From Jeotgalibacillus sp. ET6 (GTDB taxonomy: Bacteria > Bacillota > Bacilli > Bacillales > Jeotgalibacillaceae), in NCBI RefSeq assembly GCF_029667115.1, contig NZ_JARUIU010000002.1, positions 372,001-436,000 on the forward strand: 64,000 nt of DNA, written 5' to 3'. Below, piece by piece: positions 44,520 to 53,441 of the stretch. Numbering within the stretch: position 1 is the first letter of the stretch; each line of letters begins with the position of its first letter. Position numbers and translations under genes: made by a program. The notes below the pieces were generated by a model. That model did no database searches, was not told where the DNA came from, and saw only the letters and a program-made list of their open reading frames with translations.

Positions 44520-45506
44520 CTATACACTATCTCTTTTAATCAGTCTATAGGTTTGTGTAAATTTTTCTTTGTCCTTTTTTTGAATCATTTGAGCAAGCAA
44601 ATGCCTGGCTGCCTTTTCACCTGCTTCTTTATTAAAATAGTCCACAGTTGTTAAAGATGGCGTTAAATATTTTGACATGGTGGAAGCACCTATACCTGCA
44701 ACTGCCATATCTTTTGGTATCGAAAAGCCTTGTTCGCGTAAATATTCCATAGCGCCGATCGCCATCCGGTCTGTTACCGCGAAAATGGCTGACGGCAAGT
44801 CAGTTCCGCTATTCTTTATGATTTTTTTGGTGCATTCATACCCCGATTCAATACTGAAGTCTCCTTCTTCAATCCATTCCTCTTTAATCGGAAGGTTGAA
44901 TTTTGCTAACGTATCCAGATAGCCCATTTTTCGCTGCCTGCCTACTGAAGGATCTTCTTCTCCAACTCCTATAAAAGCTATTTTAGTATGCTGATGGGTG
45001 ATGAGCAAATTGGTCACGTCGGAAGCTGCGTGGTAGTCATCATACAAAATAGAGGTAACACCCGGCAGGTCCTGGCCAATTGAAATGAAAGGAAGGTCCG
45101 CTGCTGTGATCGCTTTAATTAAATCGGCATTAATGTTGGTGGCAAGTAAAATAATCCCGTCTACATGCCGGCTTTTCAATAGGCGGATATATTCAATTTC
45201 TTTTTCTTTTTGCAGCTCGGTATCGGTTAATAGAATTTGGAAGTTCTCTTTTGCCACTACCTCATTAATCCCACTGACAACACGACTCGCTGTTTCTGTG
45301 CTGATTTTTGGGAGAATAACGCCGATTACACCGGATTTTTTTGTACGCAATGATTTTGCAGAAAGACTGGGCGTGTACCCGGTTTCCTCCACGATTTTCA
45401 TAATTCTCTTGCGTACATCCTCGCTTACATAGCCATTATTAAACACCCTGGAAACTGTCGTACGGGACACGTTCGCCATTTTCGCTATATCATTAATGGT
45501 TGTCAT
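44520..45506 (-). CDS. scrR: LacI-family sucrose operon repressor
   Basis: 328 aa. HTH at the N-terminus (TINDIAKMANVSRTTVSRVF), hinge SLSAKSLRTKKSGVIGVILP and a sugar-sensor domain (DVTNLLITHQHTKIAFIG, AVAGIGASTMSKYLTPSLTT). Start ATG 45506 behind GGGAGG, 7-base spacing. It lies upstream of scrA-scrB on the same strand, with three matching operators in between, so it most likely represses that operon when sucrose is absent. Confidence 0.9.
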   Translation of the reverse strand: MTTINDIAKMANVSRTTVSRVFNNGYVSEDVRKRIMKIVEETGYTPSLSAKSLRTKKSGVIGVILPKISTETASRVVSGINEVVAKENFQILLTDTELQKEKEIEYIRLLKSRHVDGIILLATNINADLIKAITAADLPFISIGQDLPGVTSILYDDYHAASDVTNLLITHQHTKIAFIGVGEEDPSVGRQRKMGYLDTLAKFNLPIKEEWIEEGDFSIESGYECTKKIIKNSGTDLPSAIFAVTDRMAIGAMEYLREQGFSIPKDMAVAGIGASTMSKYLTPSLTTVDYFNKEAGEKAARHLLAQMIQKKDKEKFTQTYRLIKRDSV

Positions 45507-45709
45507 TGAAACGCCTCCCAACCTTATTCTATCCTTATTTTAGGGCAGTTTTCTTCTTCTGTCCACGAAGGGGGAGATTGAAAGGCAGAATAAAGGAGTT
45601 TTGTCCTCTTTTCAAGAAGATAGTATATGGATCGTTTAACAGGGCAGGATCGTGCAGAAGAACATGAGACGGGATACTGCTCGAAAAAAATAAGCAGGCA
45701 GGTGGAAAA

Positions 45710-46849
45710 ATGAAAATCGTATGTGCACCCGATTCTTTTAAAGAAAGCATGTCAGCTTATGAAGTTTGCCTCTCAATAGAAAAGGGCTTTAAAAAGGTGT
45801 TCCCAGAGGCAGAATATGTCTTGCTGCCTATCGCCGATGGAGGAGAAGGAACCGTTCACTCGATCAAAGCAGCCACTGGCGGGGAGATCCTTATGGTGAA
45901 CGTCACTGGTCCCCTGGGTGAGCCGGTCAAGGCTTTTTATGGACTGACAGGCGACAGAAAAACAGCAGTTATTGAAATGGCAGCTGCATCCGGTCTTCAC
46001 CTGGTCCCGGCAGAAAGACGAAACCCTTTGAACACGACTACCAGGGGGACCGGTGAGCTGATTAAACATGCACTCGATCAGGGAGTTGAAACCATCGTAC
46101 TAGGACTCGGCGGGTCAGCTACCAATGATGGAGGCGCAGGGATGGCCCAGGCGCTTGGAGTAAAATTATTCGATAGATCCGGGCAGGAACTTTCTCCAGG
46201 AGGGGCAGCGTTAAACCGTTTAGCAAGCATTGACACCTCAGCTCTTGATCCAAGGCTTAAGCAGGTAAAAATAAAAGCTGCCTGCGATGTAACGAACCCC
46301 TTAACCGGTCCGCATGGTGCTTCAACTGTTTTCGGACCTCAAAAAGGAGCAGATGAGGCTATGGTTGCCCAGCTGGACCAATCTTTAGAGCACTATGCCA
46401 TGGTACTTGAAAAAGAGCTGAATAAGAAGGTGGACAGGGTAGAAGGAGCAGGGGCAGCAGGAGGCTTCGGCGCAGGAATTATTGCATTTTTAGACGGTAA
46501 ACTGACGAGCGGAATTGATCTTGTGCTGGACGTCATTCAATTTGATGAAAAAGTCCATGATGCAGACCTTGTGATTACGGGTGAAGGGAGAATGGATCGA
46601 CAAACGATACAAGGCAAAGCGCCTGTGGGTGTAGCAAAAAGAGCAAAAATTTGTGGTACTGTAAAGGTAATTGCGTTGGCTGGCAGCCTGGGCGAAGGAT
46701 ATGAAGCTGTTTATGACTACGGCATCGACGCGGCATTCAGTATAGTAAATGGGGCATTCTCCCTGCAGGATGCTTTAAAAAATGGAGAAGAGAATGTGGA
46801 GACAACGGCTGAAAATCTGGCTAGATTATGGGCATCAGCTCAAACATAA
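45710..46849 (+). CDS. glxK: Glycerate kinase (GarK/GlxK type)
   Basis: 379 aa. It phosphorylates D-glycerate, giving 2- or 3-phosphoglycerate. Family segments: MKIVCAPDSFKESMSAYEVC at the N-terminus, PIADGGEGTVHS near 42, LGLGGSATNDGGAGMAQALG near 130 and VITGEGRMDRQTIQGKAPVGVA near 287. Full length. No operon partner and only a weak GGTGG ribosome site. A 200-base gap before it, shared with scrR, shows no clear promoter. Confidence 0.92.
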   Translation: MKIVCAPDSFKESMSAYEVCLSIEKGFKKVFPEAEYVLLPIADGGEGTVHSIKAATGGEILMVNVTGPLGEPVKAFYGLTGDRKTAVIEMAAASGLHLVPAERRNPLNTTTRGTGELIKHALDQGVETIVLGLGGSATNDGGAGMAQALGVKLFDRSGQELSPGGAALNRLASIDTSALDPRLKQVKIKAACDVTNPLTGPHGASTVFGPQKGADEAMVAQLDQSLEHYAMVLEKELNKKVDRVEGAGAAGGFGAGIIAFLDGKLTSGIDLVLDVIQFDEKVHDADLVITGEGRMDRQTIQGKAPVGVAKRAKICGTVKVIALAGSLGEGYEAVYDYGIDAAFSIVNGAFSLQDALKNGEENVETTAENLARLWASAQT

Positions 46850-46969
46850 CCTGTTCTATAAGCAATTTACTGACTTTAATTACTCTCTTTATTTATGTCC
46901 CGGGAAATATCTGTCGAAGGAAGGAATTTTTTTATTGTGAATATTTATAAAAATTTTACAAATAAAGAG

Positions 46970-46999
46970 TTGTTTCAGTCCTTGCACAAGCTATATGAT
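46970..46999 (+). promoter_or_regulatory. Probable promoter of the 5'-nucleotidase gene
   Basis: TTGTTT and TATGAT, 18-base spacer, 41 bases before the TTG start. Confidence 0.4.
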
Positions 47000-47039
47000 A
47001 AAGAAGTAATAGTATTAGTAAAAATAGGGAGGGTTTAGT

Positions 47040-48980
47040 TTGAAAGCTGGATGTAAAGCTTTTTTAGTACTTTTGTTAGCGTTCTCAATTTCGTTTTCAG
47101 CATTTACAGGTTCGTCGGATGCTTTATCTGACAAAGCACCTGGCAAAGATGAAAAGATCACAGGAATGGTCTTCTTGAAGGAACTCGTTACTACCCTTGG
47201 AATTGACCTGCAAACACCTGAAGAATTGCCTTTTGATGATGTTTCAGCCGCAGATGAACCGTACATAGATGCTGCGATCCGAGTTGGCATTCTTGATGAA
47301 AAAATGATTGAAGAATTTGGTCCTAACGAAAAAATTACGAAAGAACAAGCCTATGTATTTTTAGTCCGCTCTTTAAATCTTCGAGACTATTATTCTGTCA
47401 GACATTTATTTTCATACAAAGACTTCCGGGCTATTAAGCCTGCTTACATTAAGGAAATGTCTGCAGCTGCAGCCCTTGGCTTAATTGAAACACATAAGAG
47501 AAACACAATACAGCCGAAGAAACCTTTAACATCTAATGAATTGGCCGATTTGATGGAAACCTTTGATTCGTCATTTGAGATGATGCCTATTATCCATACA
47601 AATGACTTTCACGGTCGCATTTTGCATAATGAAGAGCTAGGTGAAATGGGTCTTGCAAAAGTAGCTCAAATTGTAGACGATGTTAGAGACCACGATCCTG
47701 GTGCTTTCTTATTTGATATGGGGGATACCCTGCACGGCACGGCAGTCGTGAATAATTTTAATGGCGAGCCGGCAATTGAAGCTATGAATGAGATAGGTTT
47801 TGATGCAATGGTTCCAGGAAACCATGATTTTAATTACGGCAACGAATATTTGCTTGAAGCTGCTGAAGAAATGAATTTCCCGCTCGTTTCCGGAAATATT
47901 CTTAAAAATGGAGATCCATATTTGGATGAGTATATTGTGTTGGAGCGCGACGGTAAAAAATTCGGTGTGATCGGTATGACTGCAACAGACACAGCCGTAA
48001 AAACCAGCCCGAAAAATTTAGAAGGCATCGTTTTTGAAGATGAATTAACCCGTACGCAGGAAATTGTTGATGCAATTGAGGATGAAGTGGATCATATCAT
48101 TCTTCTCTCTCATTCCGGATTGGGAACGGATGAAATGATTGCTGATGAGGTAGAAGGAGTAGATCTTATCCTTGGCGGACACAGCCATGACACGATCGAA
48201 ACTCCTGTGAAATACGATGAGGCATATATTACTCAAGCCTTCGAGTATGGGAAAGCACTTGGACATACGAATCTTGTATTCCATGAAGATGAATTGATAG
48301 GAGTAAACGGATTTCTTTATCGCGACAATCCTTCAGTAGAAGGAAAATCAGACATTAACGACATCATACAGCCTTATAAGGATGAGGTTGACGAGTTATT
48401 AAATGTTGTCATTGGCACAACAGATGTTAAGCTTGAAGGCGACAGAAGGCTTGTACGAACTCAGGAAACAAATCTTGGGAACTTAATCGCAGATTCTATG
48501 AGAACGACACTTGGCAGTGATATTGCCTTCACCAATGGAGGAGGAATCCGTGCTAGCATCGAAGCAGGGGAGGTAACCCGCGGAGATGTCGAAGAAGTCC
48601 TTCCTTTTGTAAACACATTGGTTCAAATGAAGGTTGACGGCGCTGCGATCAAAGCAGCTCTTGAGCACTCAGTTCGTCTCGCGCCAGCTGAGAATGGAGG
48701 GTTTCTTCATATCTCAGGTATGAGCTTCACGTACGATCCGTCACTTGCTGCAGGATCTCGAGTGAAGGAAGTGCTGGTTGGAGAAGAACCTTTAGACGAA
48801 ACGAAAGAATATACAGTAGCAACCAATGACTTCACCGCCATTGGGGGAGACGGCTACACCATGTTTGGCGAAGAATTTATCGAATACAACAGTGGTGAGC
48901 TATTAAGCGCAATTTTAATTGAAGCCATTTCTTCCGGACAGGAAATTCCGGAAGTAGAAGGTCGCATAATAGCAGAATAA
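47040..48980 (+). CDS. Secreted 5'-nucleotidase/metallophosphatase with N-terminal SLH-like region
   Basis: 646 aa. TTG start behind GGGAGGG. Signal peptide to about residue 29, then SLH-like repeats (about 35-180: LPFDDVSAADEPYIDAAIRV, FGPNEKITKEQAYVFLVR). The metallophosphatase domain has HTNDFHGR (about 186), FDMGDTLHGT, VPGNHDFNYG and LGGHSHD; the 5'-nucleotidase C-terminal domain follows (TNGGGIRASIEAG, FTAIGGDGYTMF). It would dephosphorylate nucleotides outside the cell to salvage nucleosides and phosphate, held in the wall by the SLH part. Confidence 0.9.
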   Translation: MKAGCKAFLVLLLAFSISFSAFTGSSDALSDKAPGKDEKITGMVFLKELVTTLGIDLQTPEELPFDDVSAADEPYIDAAIRVGILDEKMIEEFGPNEKITKEQAYVFLVRSLNLRDYYSVRHLFSYKDFRAIKPAYIKEMSAAAALGLIETHKRNTIQPKKPLTSNELADLMETFDSSFEMMPIIHTNDFHGRILHNEELGEMGLAKVAQIVDDVRDHDPGAFLFDMGDTLHGTAVVNNFNGEPAIEAMNEIGFDAMVPGNHDFNYGNEYLLEAAEEMNFPLVSGNILKNGDPYLDEYIVLERDGKKFGVIGMTATDTAVKTSPKNLEGIVFEDELTRTQEIVDAIEDEVDHIILLSHSGLGTDEMIADEVEGVDLILGGHSHDTIETPVKYDEAYITQAFEYGKALGHTNLVFHEDELIGVNGFLYRDNPSVEGKSDINDIIQPYKDEVDELLNVVIGTTDVKLEGDRRLVRTQETNLGNLIADSMRTTLGSDIAFTNGGGIRASIEAGEVTRGDVEEVLPFVNTLVQMKVDGAAIKAALEHSVRLAPAENGGFLHISGMSFTYDPSLAAGSRVKEVLVGEEPLDETKEYTVATNDFTAIGGDGYTMFGEEFIEYNSGELLSAILIEAISSGQEIPEVEGRIIAE

Positions 48981-48990
48981 GCTTTTCACT

Positions 48991-49023
48991 GGAGGCTGGG
49001 ACAATTTTTTGTCCCAGCCTCTT
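48991..49023 (+). terminator. Terminator after the 5'-nucleotidase gene
   Basis: GAGGCTGGGACAA and TTGTCCCAGCCTC form a 13-bp stem, followed by TTTGTC. Confidence 0.9.
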
Positions 49024-49099
49024 TGTCTAATTCATATAGTAATATAATATTAGATAATGGTTATATATACCTAAACAATATACAAAATATATAATTTTG

Positions 49100-49127
49100 T
49101 TGATTTTTTTGTATAAAATGCTATTAT
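49100..49127 (+). promoter_or_regulatory. Promoter of the riboswitch transcript
   Basis: TTGATT and TATTAT, 16-base spacer, in AT-rich DNA about 35 bases before the riboswitch. Confidence 0.55.
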
Positions 49128-49160
49128 ATTTATAGAGAAAAGAATATTTTTATTACGATA

Positions 49161-49240
49161 AAAGGCAAACCAGCTGAAAAGCTGGGACTGCAAAGCTACA
49201 GATCTAAGGTAGGTTTACTAGGATGGCTGAGCCGCTGAAA
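49161..49240 (+). ncRNA. Cyclic di-GMP-I (GEMM) riboswitch
   Basis: Conserved GEMM-I blocks appear in order: GGCAAACC, a stem AGCT-GAAA-AGCT, GGGAC, GCAAAGC, then AGATCTAAGG and finally ACTAGGATGGCTGAGCC. GAAA tetraloop and receptor-like segment fit the family. GGGACTGCAAAGC has one extra T compared with the usual GGGACGCAAAGC. An AAATAC ... GTATTT hairpin follows and ends beside the AGGAGG of the leader ORF, so control is probably at translation start. Confidence 0.85.
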
Positions 49241-49272
49241 TACGATATTCTTGTATTTTAGGAGGAATAAAG

Positions 49273-49311
49273 TTGAAAGTAACTTGGATGAGTGAGTTCG
49301 TGACCCTATGA
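49273..49311 (+). CDS. 12-codon leader peptide under riboswitch control
   Basis: Encodes MKVTWMSEFVTL from a TTG start, with AGGAGG seven bases upstream. Its TGA overlaps the ATG of the next gene as ATGA. Same length and same overlap as the leader at 11787. Confidence 0.6.
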   Translation: MKVTWMSEFVTL

Positions 49312-49427
49312 AGATAAAATATTGGTTTGATTGCAGATTTAAGAAAAAGCATCGATATAACTTTTATACGGACACCTGCATCGTCTGCGGCAAGAAAAAA
49401 CCGGAGAGTTCCGGGCGCAAGCGCTGA
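49308..49427 (+). CDS. 39-aa basic cysteine micro-protein, paralog of the 11822 gene
   Basis: MKIKYWFDCRFKKKHRYNFY then CIVCGKKKPESSGRKR at the end. One Cys and a CxxC 15 residues later are shared with the 47-aa protein at 11822, together with DCR-x-KKKHRY. Very basic, no membrane segment. No ribosome site of its own, so translation must be coupled to the leader, and through it to c-di-GMP. No recognised family. The only protein product of this short transcript. Confidence 0.78.
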   Translation: MKIKYWFDCRFKKKHRYNFYTDTCIVCGKKKPESSGRKR

Positions 49428-49435
49428 ATGGCTCC

Positions 49436-49492
49436 TATAGGAGACTGTTTTAAAAGTCGTGTAAGCGACCTTTAAGCAGTCTTCTTTTTTTA
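49436..49492 (+). terminator. Terminator of the riboswitch transcript
   Basis: AGACTG-TTTTAAAAGTCG and GCGACCTTTAAGCAGTCT pair imperfectly as one long stem, followed by TCTTTTTTT. The rest of the gap up to 49719 shows nothing further. Confidence 0.75.
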
Positions 49493-49719
49493 CCTCTAAG
49501 CACAATTGATAAAAATAGAAATGAAGTGAGCTATTTGGAGTTTGCTGCTTACTCAATTAACTTAGTGTTTGAACTTTCAATTGAACAGGGACTGTTTGTT
49601 CATTTCATGGTATGATCGATATTTAAGCGAACTTTACTAGAGTGTATACATATAATAGAAAAAGAGTGTTAGTCTGATAGATTTAACAGCTTGGGGAGTT
49701 ACAGAAAAGGGGAAATACA

Positions 49720-50262
49720 TTGAGAAGCCACAGAAGAAAAACATATAAGAAAAAACGGTTGAGAGGTGCTTTACTGCGATTAATTCCTTTTATTCTTTTT
49801 TGCGGCGCTATATGGTATTCCTCCTCGCAAACCTATGAACAGCAATCGTTAATTCCGATTTTGGACCGGATCACATCAAAAGAGCTGTTTCGGGATCAAC
49901 TCAACTGGATTGAATTCACGTATGCAGGGTCAGTTGTCAGTATTGATGCTAAAGGATATGCAGGATTTGTTGAGTTTTTCTTACGAAAAGGAGCTCATGT
50001 AGGTTTCTTTTTTATGATCGGTTTGTTTTTAAGTAGTTTTTTGCATTATGTATATTCTAGACTGCTTGTTTCCTCAGCGGCGACTTTTCTATTTCTGCTA
50101 TTCTTTGCTTCTCTTGATGAATACCGTCAATATTTAACGGGTGGAAGAACACCGCTCATTCAAGACGTTTTGCTGGATATGGCGGGTGGAATTTTGGCTA
50201 TAGTAGTATATTCTATCTATCGGTACAGAAAAAGTAAGGGAATACTAAAGAAATATGTATAA
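49720..50262 (+). CDS. VanZ-family membrane protein
   Basis: 180 aa with four predicted helices. LIPFILFCGAIWYSSS at the N-terminus, RKGAHVGFFFMIGLFLS in the middle and the family signature SLDEYRQYLTGGRTPLIQDVLLDMAGG (in parts: SLDEYRQ, GRTPLIQD) near 130-155. The VanZ family is associated with glycopeptide tolerance and cell-surface changes, but the function of most members is unknown. TTG start behind AAAAGGGG. Just ahead of the glycosylation cassette, with its own promoter region. Confidence 0.85.
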   Translation: MRSHRRKTYKKKRLRGALLRLIPFILFCGAIWYSSSQTYEQQSLIPILDRITSKELFRDQLNWIEFTYAGSVVSIDAKGYAGFVEFFLRKGAHVGFFFMIGLFLSSFLHYVYSRLLVSSAATFLFLLFFASLDEYRQYLTGGRTPLIQDVLLDMAGGILAIVVYSIYRYRKSKGILKKYV

Positions 50263-50378
50263 ATTTAGACAAATTCACTGATAATATTTCCCTCTCTTTA
50301 ATTAATATAGTAATATGTCTAGCAATATGGTACTATTTCTAGTGGTTATATTTTAAAAGAGCCATGGGAGGCATATAA

Positions 50379-51350
50379 GTGGAAATAGCTGTATTAATAC
50401 CATGCTACAATGAAGAAAAGACAATTGGAGCAGTAATCGAAGATTTTAAGAAGGAACTTCCAGAAGCGAAAATTTATGTGTATGACAATAACTCGAAGGA
50501 TAAAACCTCACAAATTGCCGAGGAGCATGGAGCTATCGTAAGGAAAGAATACCGTCAAGGCAAAGGCAATGTTGTTCGTTCAATGTTTCGAGACATTGAT
50601 GCGGACTATTACGTAATGGTAGACGGAGACGACACGTATCCGGCTCAATACGTTCATGCACTTTTAGAACCGGTTATGAACGGAGAAGCCAATATGACGA
50701 TTGGCGACCGTTTAACAAATGGTACGTATTTCAATGAAAATAAGCGTCAATTCCACGGTTTCGGAAATACACTAGTTAAAAAATTAATTAATTTCCTATA
50801 TAAATCAGATATTAAAGATATCATGACAGGGTACCGGGCATTTGATAAATTCTTTGTTAAAGCAATGCCTGTTACGAGCCCGGGATTTGAGATCGAAACT
50901 GAAATGAGTATTCACGCACTTGATAAAAAATTTCTTATTAAAGAAGTTGAAATTGATTACCGCGACCGCCCTGAAGGAAGTGAATCAAAACTTAATACGA
51001 TTTCGGACGGGATAAAAGTCTTAAGAATGATCTTTACATTGTTTAAAGATTATAAGCCGATGTTTTTCTTCTCGCTATGGTCACTTCTGTTTTTTCTTGG
51101 AGGATTGGCTGTGGGTATTCCCGTTATTGCAGAATACATTGATACAGCGTTTATAACGAGAGTTCCTTCGGCGATTCTGGCTGTTGGATTAATTGTCCTG
51201 TCATTTTTAGGACTGGCATGCGGGTTAATATTGGATACAGTCGCCTCTTCTTATAAAAAACAGTATGAGCAGGAGCTTAATCGGATACAGAATTCTATTT
51301 TGAGAGATGCACAAAAAAATGACGTGCTCTTGCAAAAAGCAGGACGATGA
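50379..51350 (+). CDS. GT2 polyprenyl-phosphate glycosyltransferase
   Basis: 323 aa. GT-A domain: VLIPCYNEEKTIGAVI, DNNSKDKTSQIAEEHGA, and the metal-binding MVDGDDTYPA near residue 90; DIMTGYRAFDKFFVK follows. Two C-terminal helices (PMFFFSLWSLLFFLGGLAVG, LAVGLIVLSFLGLACGLIL) anchor it, as in DPM1/CsbB-like enzymes that attach a sugar to undecaprenyl phosphate. GTG start 50379 behind GGGAGG. ATGA overlap with the next gene shows tight coupling in a four-gene cassette. Confidence 0.88.
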   Translation: MEIAVLIPCYNEEKTIGAVIEDFKKELPEAKIYVYDNNSKDKTSQIAEEHGAIVRKEYRQGKGNVVRSMFRDIDADYYVMVDGDDTYPAQYVHALLEPVMNGEANMTIGDRLTNGTYFNENKRQFHGFGNTLVKKLINFLYKSDIKDIMTGYRAFDKFFVKAMPVTSPGFEIETEMSIHALDKKFLIKEVEIDYRDRPEGSESKLNTISDGIKVLRMIFTLFKDYKPMFFFSLWSLLFFLGGLAVGIPVIAEYIDTAFITRVPSAILAVGLIVLSFLGLACGLILDTVASSYKKQYEQELNRIQNSILRDAQKNDVLLQKAGR

Positions 51351-53101
51351 CAGGAATGGAATATAGTAAAAAAAATCCTCTGGTATTCATACTAATTTCT
51401 TTGTTATCGATTTGGCTTGGCGGTTCCATTCTATTTTATTTTTATCCTATCAGAGACGTTAATCCCATAGTTATTTTAATGGTGATTGCAGCTGTCTGGA
51501 TTACGATGTTTTATATGGTACGAAGTTTTCGGGATTTTTCCGGATTGTCAAAATGGAAAAAAGGAATGACTGGGTTGTTCCTGACATTATTCTCTTTCAT
51601 CCTGCTTTTCAGTATTAGAGGGGAACAGCTGTATCTTGAAGACAACTCACTTATTAGTAAAGTCGGCGTTTACGCTGGAACGTATCTTACGATTTTACTA
51701 AGTACGGCAGCGATCATTTTATTGCTTTTATCCGTTAGAGGCATAGAGGGCCAACGAAAAACATCTAAAATGATGATCATTATTTACGGATTGCCCGCTT
51801 TGCTAAGCTGGTTGTTCTTTTGGATCGCTTTGTTTCCAGGAGGGATGACGCCTGATTCCTTGGCACAGTGGGGACAGGCTGAAACGCTTGAATTATCCAA
51901 TTGGCATCCGGTGATCTATACACTTATGATTGCCGGTTTGACAGAATTATGGGACAGCCCGGGTGTCGTAACGCTTGCTCAAATTCTGATCTTATCATCA
52001 ATTGTTGGATATGCAGGCTATAAAATGGAGCAATATAGTTTTCCAAAGTGGGCTGTGCTGCTATTCGCTGTTATAGCAGCCATTAGCCCATTAAATAGCA
52101 TCTATTCCATTATGATTTGGAAAGATGTGCTTTACAGCTCGTTTTTACTGCTATTTACGATTCTGATATTCAATTTGGTTAAGACAAACGGGCATTGGAT
52201 AAAAGGAAAAAAGCAATTTCTTTTCATCATTGCTGCTGCTATTTGTGCCTCTTTTTTCCGGCATAATGGCTTTCCGGTAGTGATGATCAGCTTATTTACT
52301 GCTCTTATTTTATACAGACATGCTTATAAGCAGATTGGTTCTGCTTTAGTTCTTATTGGTGTCATTTATTTAGTGATAACCAATCCGATTTATAATTATT
52401 ATAACGTGAAACCTTCAGACCCCAATGAGGCGCTGAGTATACCTACTCAAATGATTGGCACAGTCATAGCGGGAGAAGGAAATCTTACAGAGGAACAGCT
52501 TGATTATTACAATCGTCTGCTTCCTCTGGACAGATGGAAGAATCAATTTAATCCCTATATTTCTGATCCAATTAAATTTTCAGGCGGATATGAAAGAAGT
52601 GTTATTTTTGATGATTGGGGTCTTTTCTTCTCAAATTGGAAGGATGTCGTCCTGCAAAATCCAGTCATGGCTGCAGGGGGATTTCTAAAACACACTTCCC
52701 TGGTCTGGCAAATAAACGAGCCTCCTGCTCCAGGATATACGGCAGCATATGTCACTAACGTTTACGATGGCAACAGATTTGGTTTGGAAAATAAAATTAT
52801 CAGCACACGTGGTCAATACTATGCAAAAAGTTATTTGAATAAAACGAGGGAATATCTGGGCCACATTATCTGGAGACCCGCGGTATATCTATACTTAATT
52901 ATTCTTTTTACTTTTGTGGCGTATTTAAGAAACAACTATTCTGTTTTATTAATTGCCCTGCCGGTTCTTTTAAATACGGCAGCGGTAATGGCTACTATGC
53001 CTGCTCAGGATTTTCGATACTTATTCTCATGCTCGTTAATTATGTATTTAGCTTTATTCTCCAGTTTTATGAAGTTTAATAAGGAGCCGAAGTATGAATA
53101 A
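51347..53101 (+). CDS. Polytopic DUF6020-like membrane protein, possible GT-C glycosyltransferase
   Basis: 584 aa with about 12-13 hydrophobic segments. The loop PGGMTPDSLAQWGQAETLELSNWHPVIYT (in parts: PGGMTPDSLAQWGQ, SNWHPVIYT) and SIYSIMIWKDVLYS, AAAICASFFRHNGFPVVM are typical of DUF6020 family proteins as I recall them. An acidic first loop and large outside loop between late helices fit a GT-C enzyme that takes sugar from a lipid carrier. It overlaps the GT2 gene by 4 bases and the first SMR gene by 8. Confidence 0.75.
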   Translation: MTGMEYSKKNPLVFILISLLSIWLGGSILFYFYPIRDVNPIVILMVIAAVWITMFYMVRSFRDFSGLSKWKKGMTGLFLTLFSFILLFSIRGEQLYLEDNSLISKVGVYAGTYLTILLSTAAIILLLLSVRGIEGQRKTSKMMIIIYGLPALLSWLFFWIALFPGGMTPDSLAQWGQAETLELSNWHPVIYTLMIAGLTELWDSPGVVTLAQILILSSIVGYAGYKMEQYSFPKWAVLLFAVIAAISPLNSIYSIMIWKDVLYSSFLLLFTILIFNLVKTNGHWIKGKKQFLFIIAAAICASFFRHNGFPVVMISLFTALILYRHAYKQIGSALVLIGVIYLVITNPIYNYYNVKPSDPNEALSIPTQMIGTVIAGEGNLTEEQLDYYNRLLPLDRWKNQFNPYISDPIKFSGGYERSVIFDDWGLFFSNWKDVVLQNPVMAAGGFLKHTSLVWQINEPPAPGYTAAYVTNVYDGNRFGLENKIISTRGQYYAKSYLNKTREYLGHIIWRPAVYLYLIILFTFVAYLRNNYSVLLIALPVLLNTAAVMATMPAQDFRYLFSCSLIMYLALFSSFMKFNKEPKYE

Positions 53102-53441
53102 AATTCTGCTTTCTTTTCAAGATAATAGAACGGGAATCTTGCTAATGCTTGCGGCTGCCCTTAGCACATCTTTAGGGCAGCTTTTATGGAAAGTTTCAGA
53201 GGGATCGATTAATTGGGCCCTTGCGGGGGGATTTGCTTTATATTTTTTAGGTGCGGTTTTTATGATGACCGCCTATCGTTTTGGCAGTCTTTCAGTTCTT
53301 CATCCATTTATGAGCGTAGGATATATATTTGCGATTTTCTTTGGATTTTTTTTCATAGGTGAGGTTATTACAGTGAATATGCTGCTCGGAACTTCACTTA
53401 TTTTAGCGGGTGTTTTGTTAATAGGGGGTGGCGACCGTTAA
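53094..53441 (+). CDS. SMR/EmrE-like transporter subunit 1 (possible lipid-linked sugar flippase)
   Basis: 115 aa, four helices. GILLMLAAALSTSLGQLLWKVSEG at the N-terminus (in parts: LLMLAAALST, GQLLWKVSEG), then FGSLSVLHPFMSVGYIFA and a final LLGTSLILAGVLLIGGG. These resemble ArnE/ArnF and other EmrE-fold flippase subunits. Overlaps neighbours on both sides (8 and 14 bases). Confidence 0.8.
   Translation: MNKILLSFQDNRTGILLMLAAALSTSLGQLLWKVSEGSINWALAGGFALYFLGAVFMMTAYRFGSLSVLHPFMSVGYIFAIFFGFFFIGEVITVNMLLGTSLILAGVLLIGGGDR

Noticed and set aside
49218-49556. 112-codon open frame on the minus strand
   Set aside because: It runs antisense across the riboswitch, leader, micro-protein and terminator, has no ribosome site and no recognisable domain.
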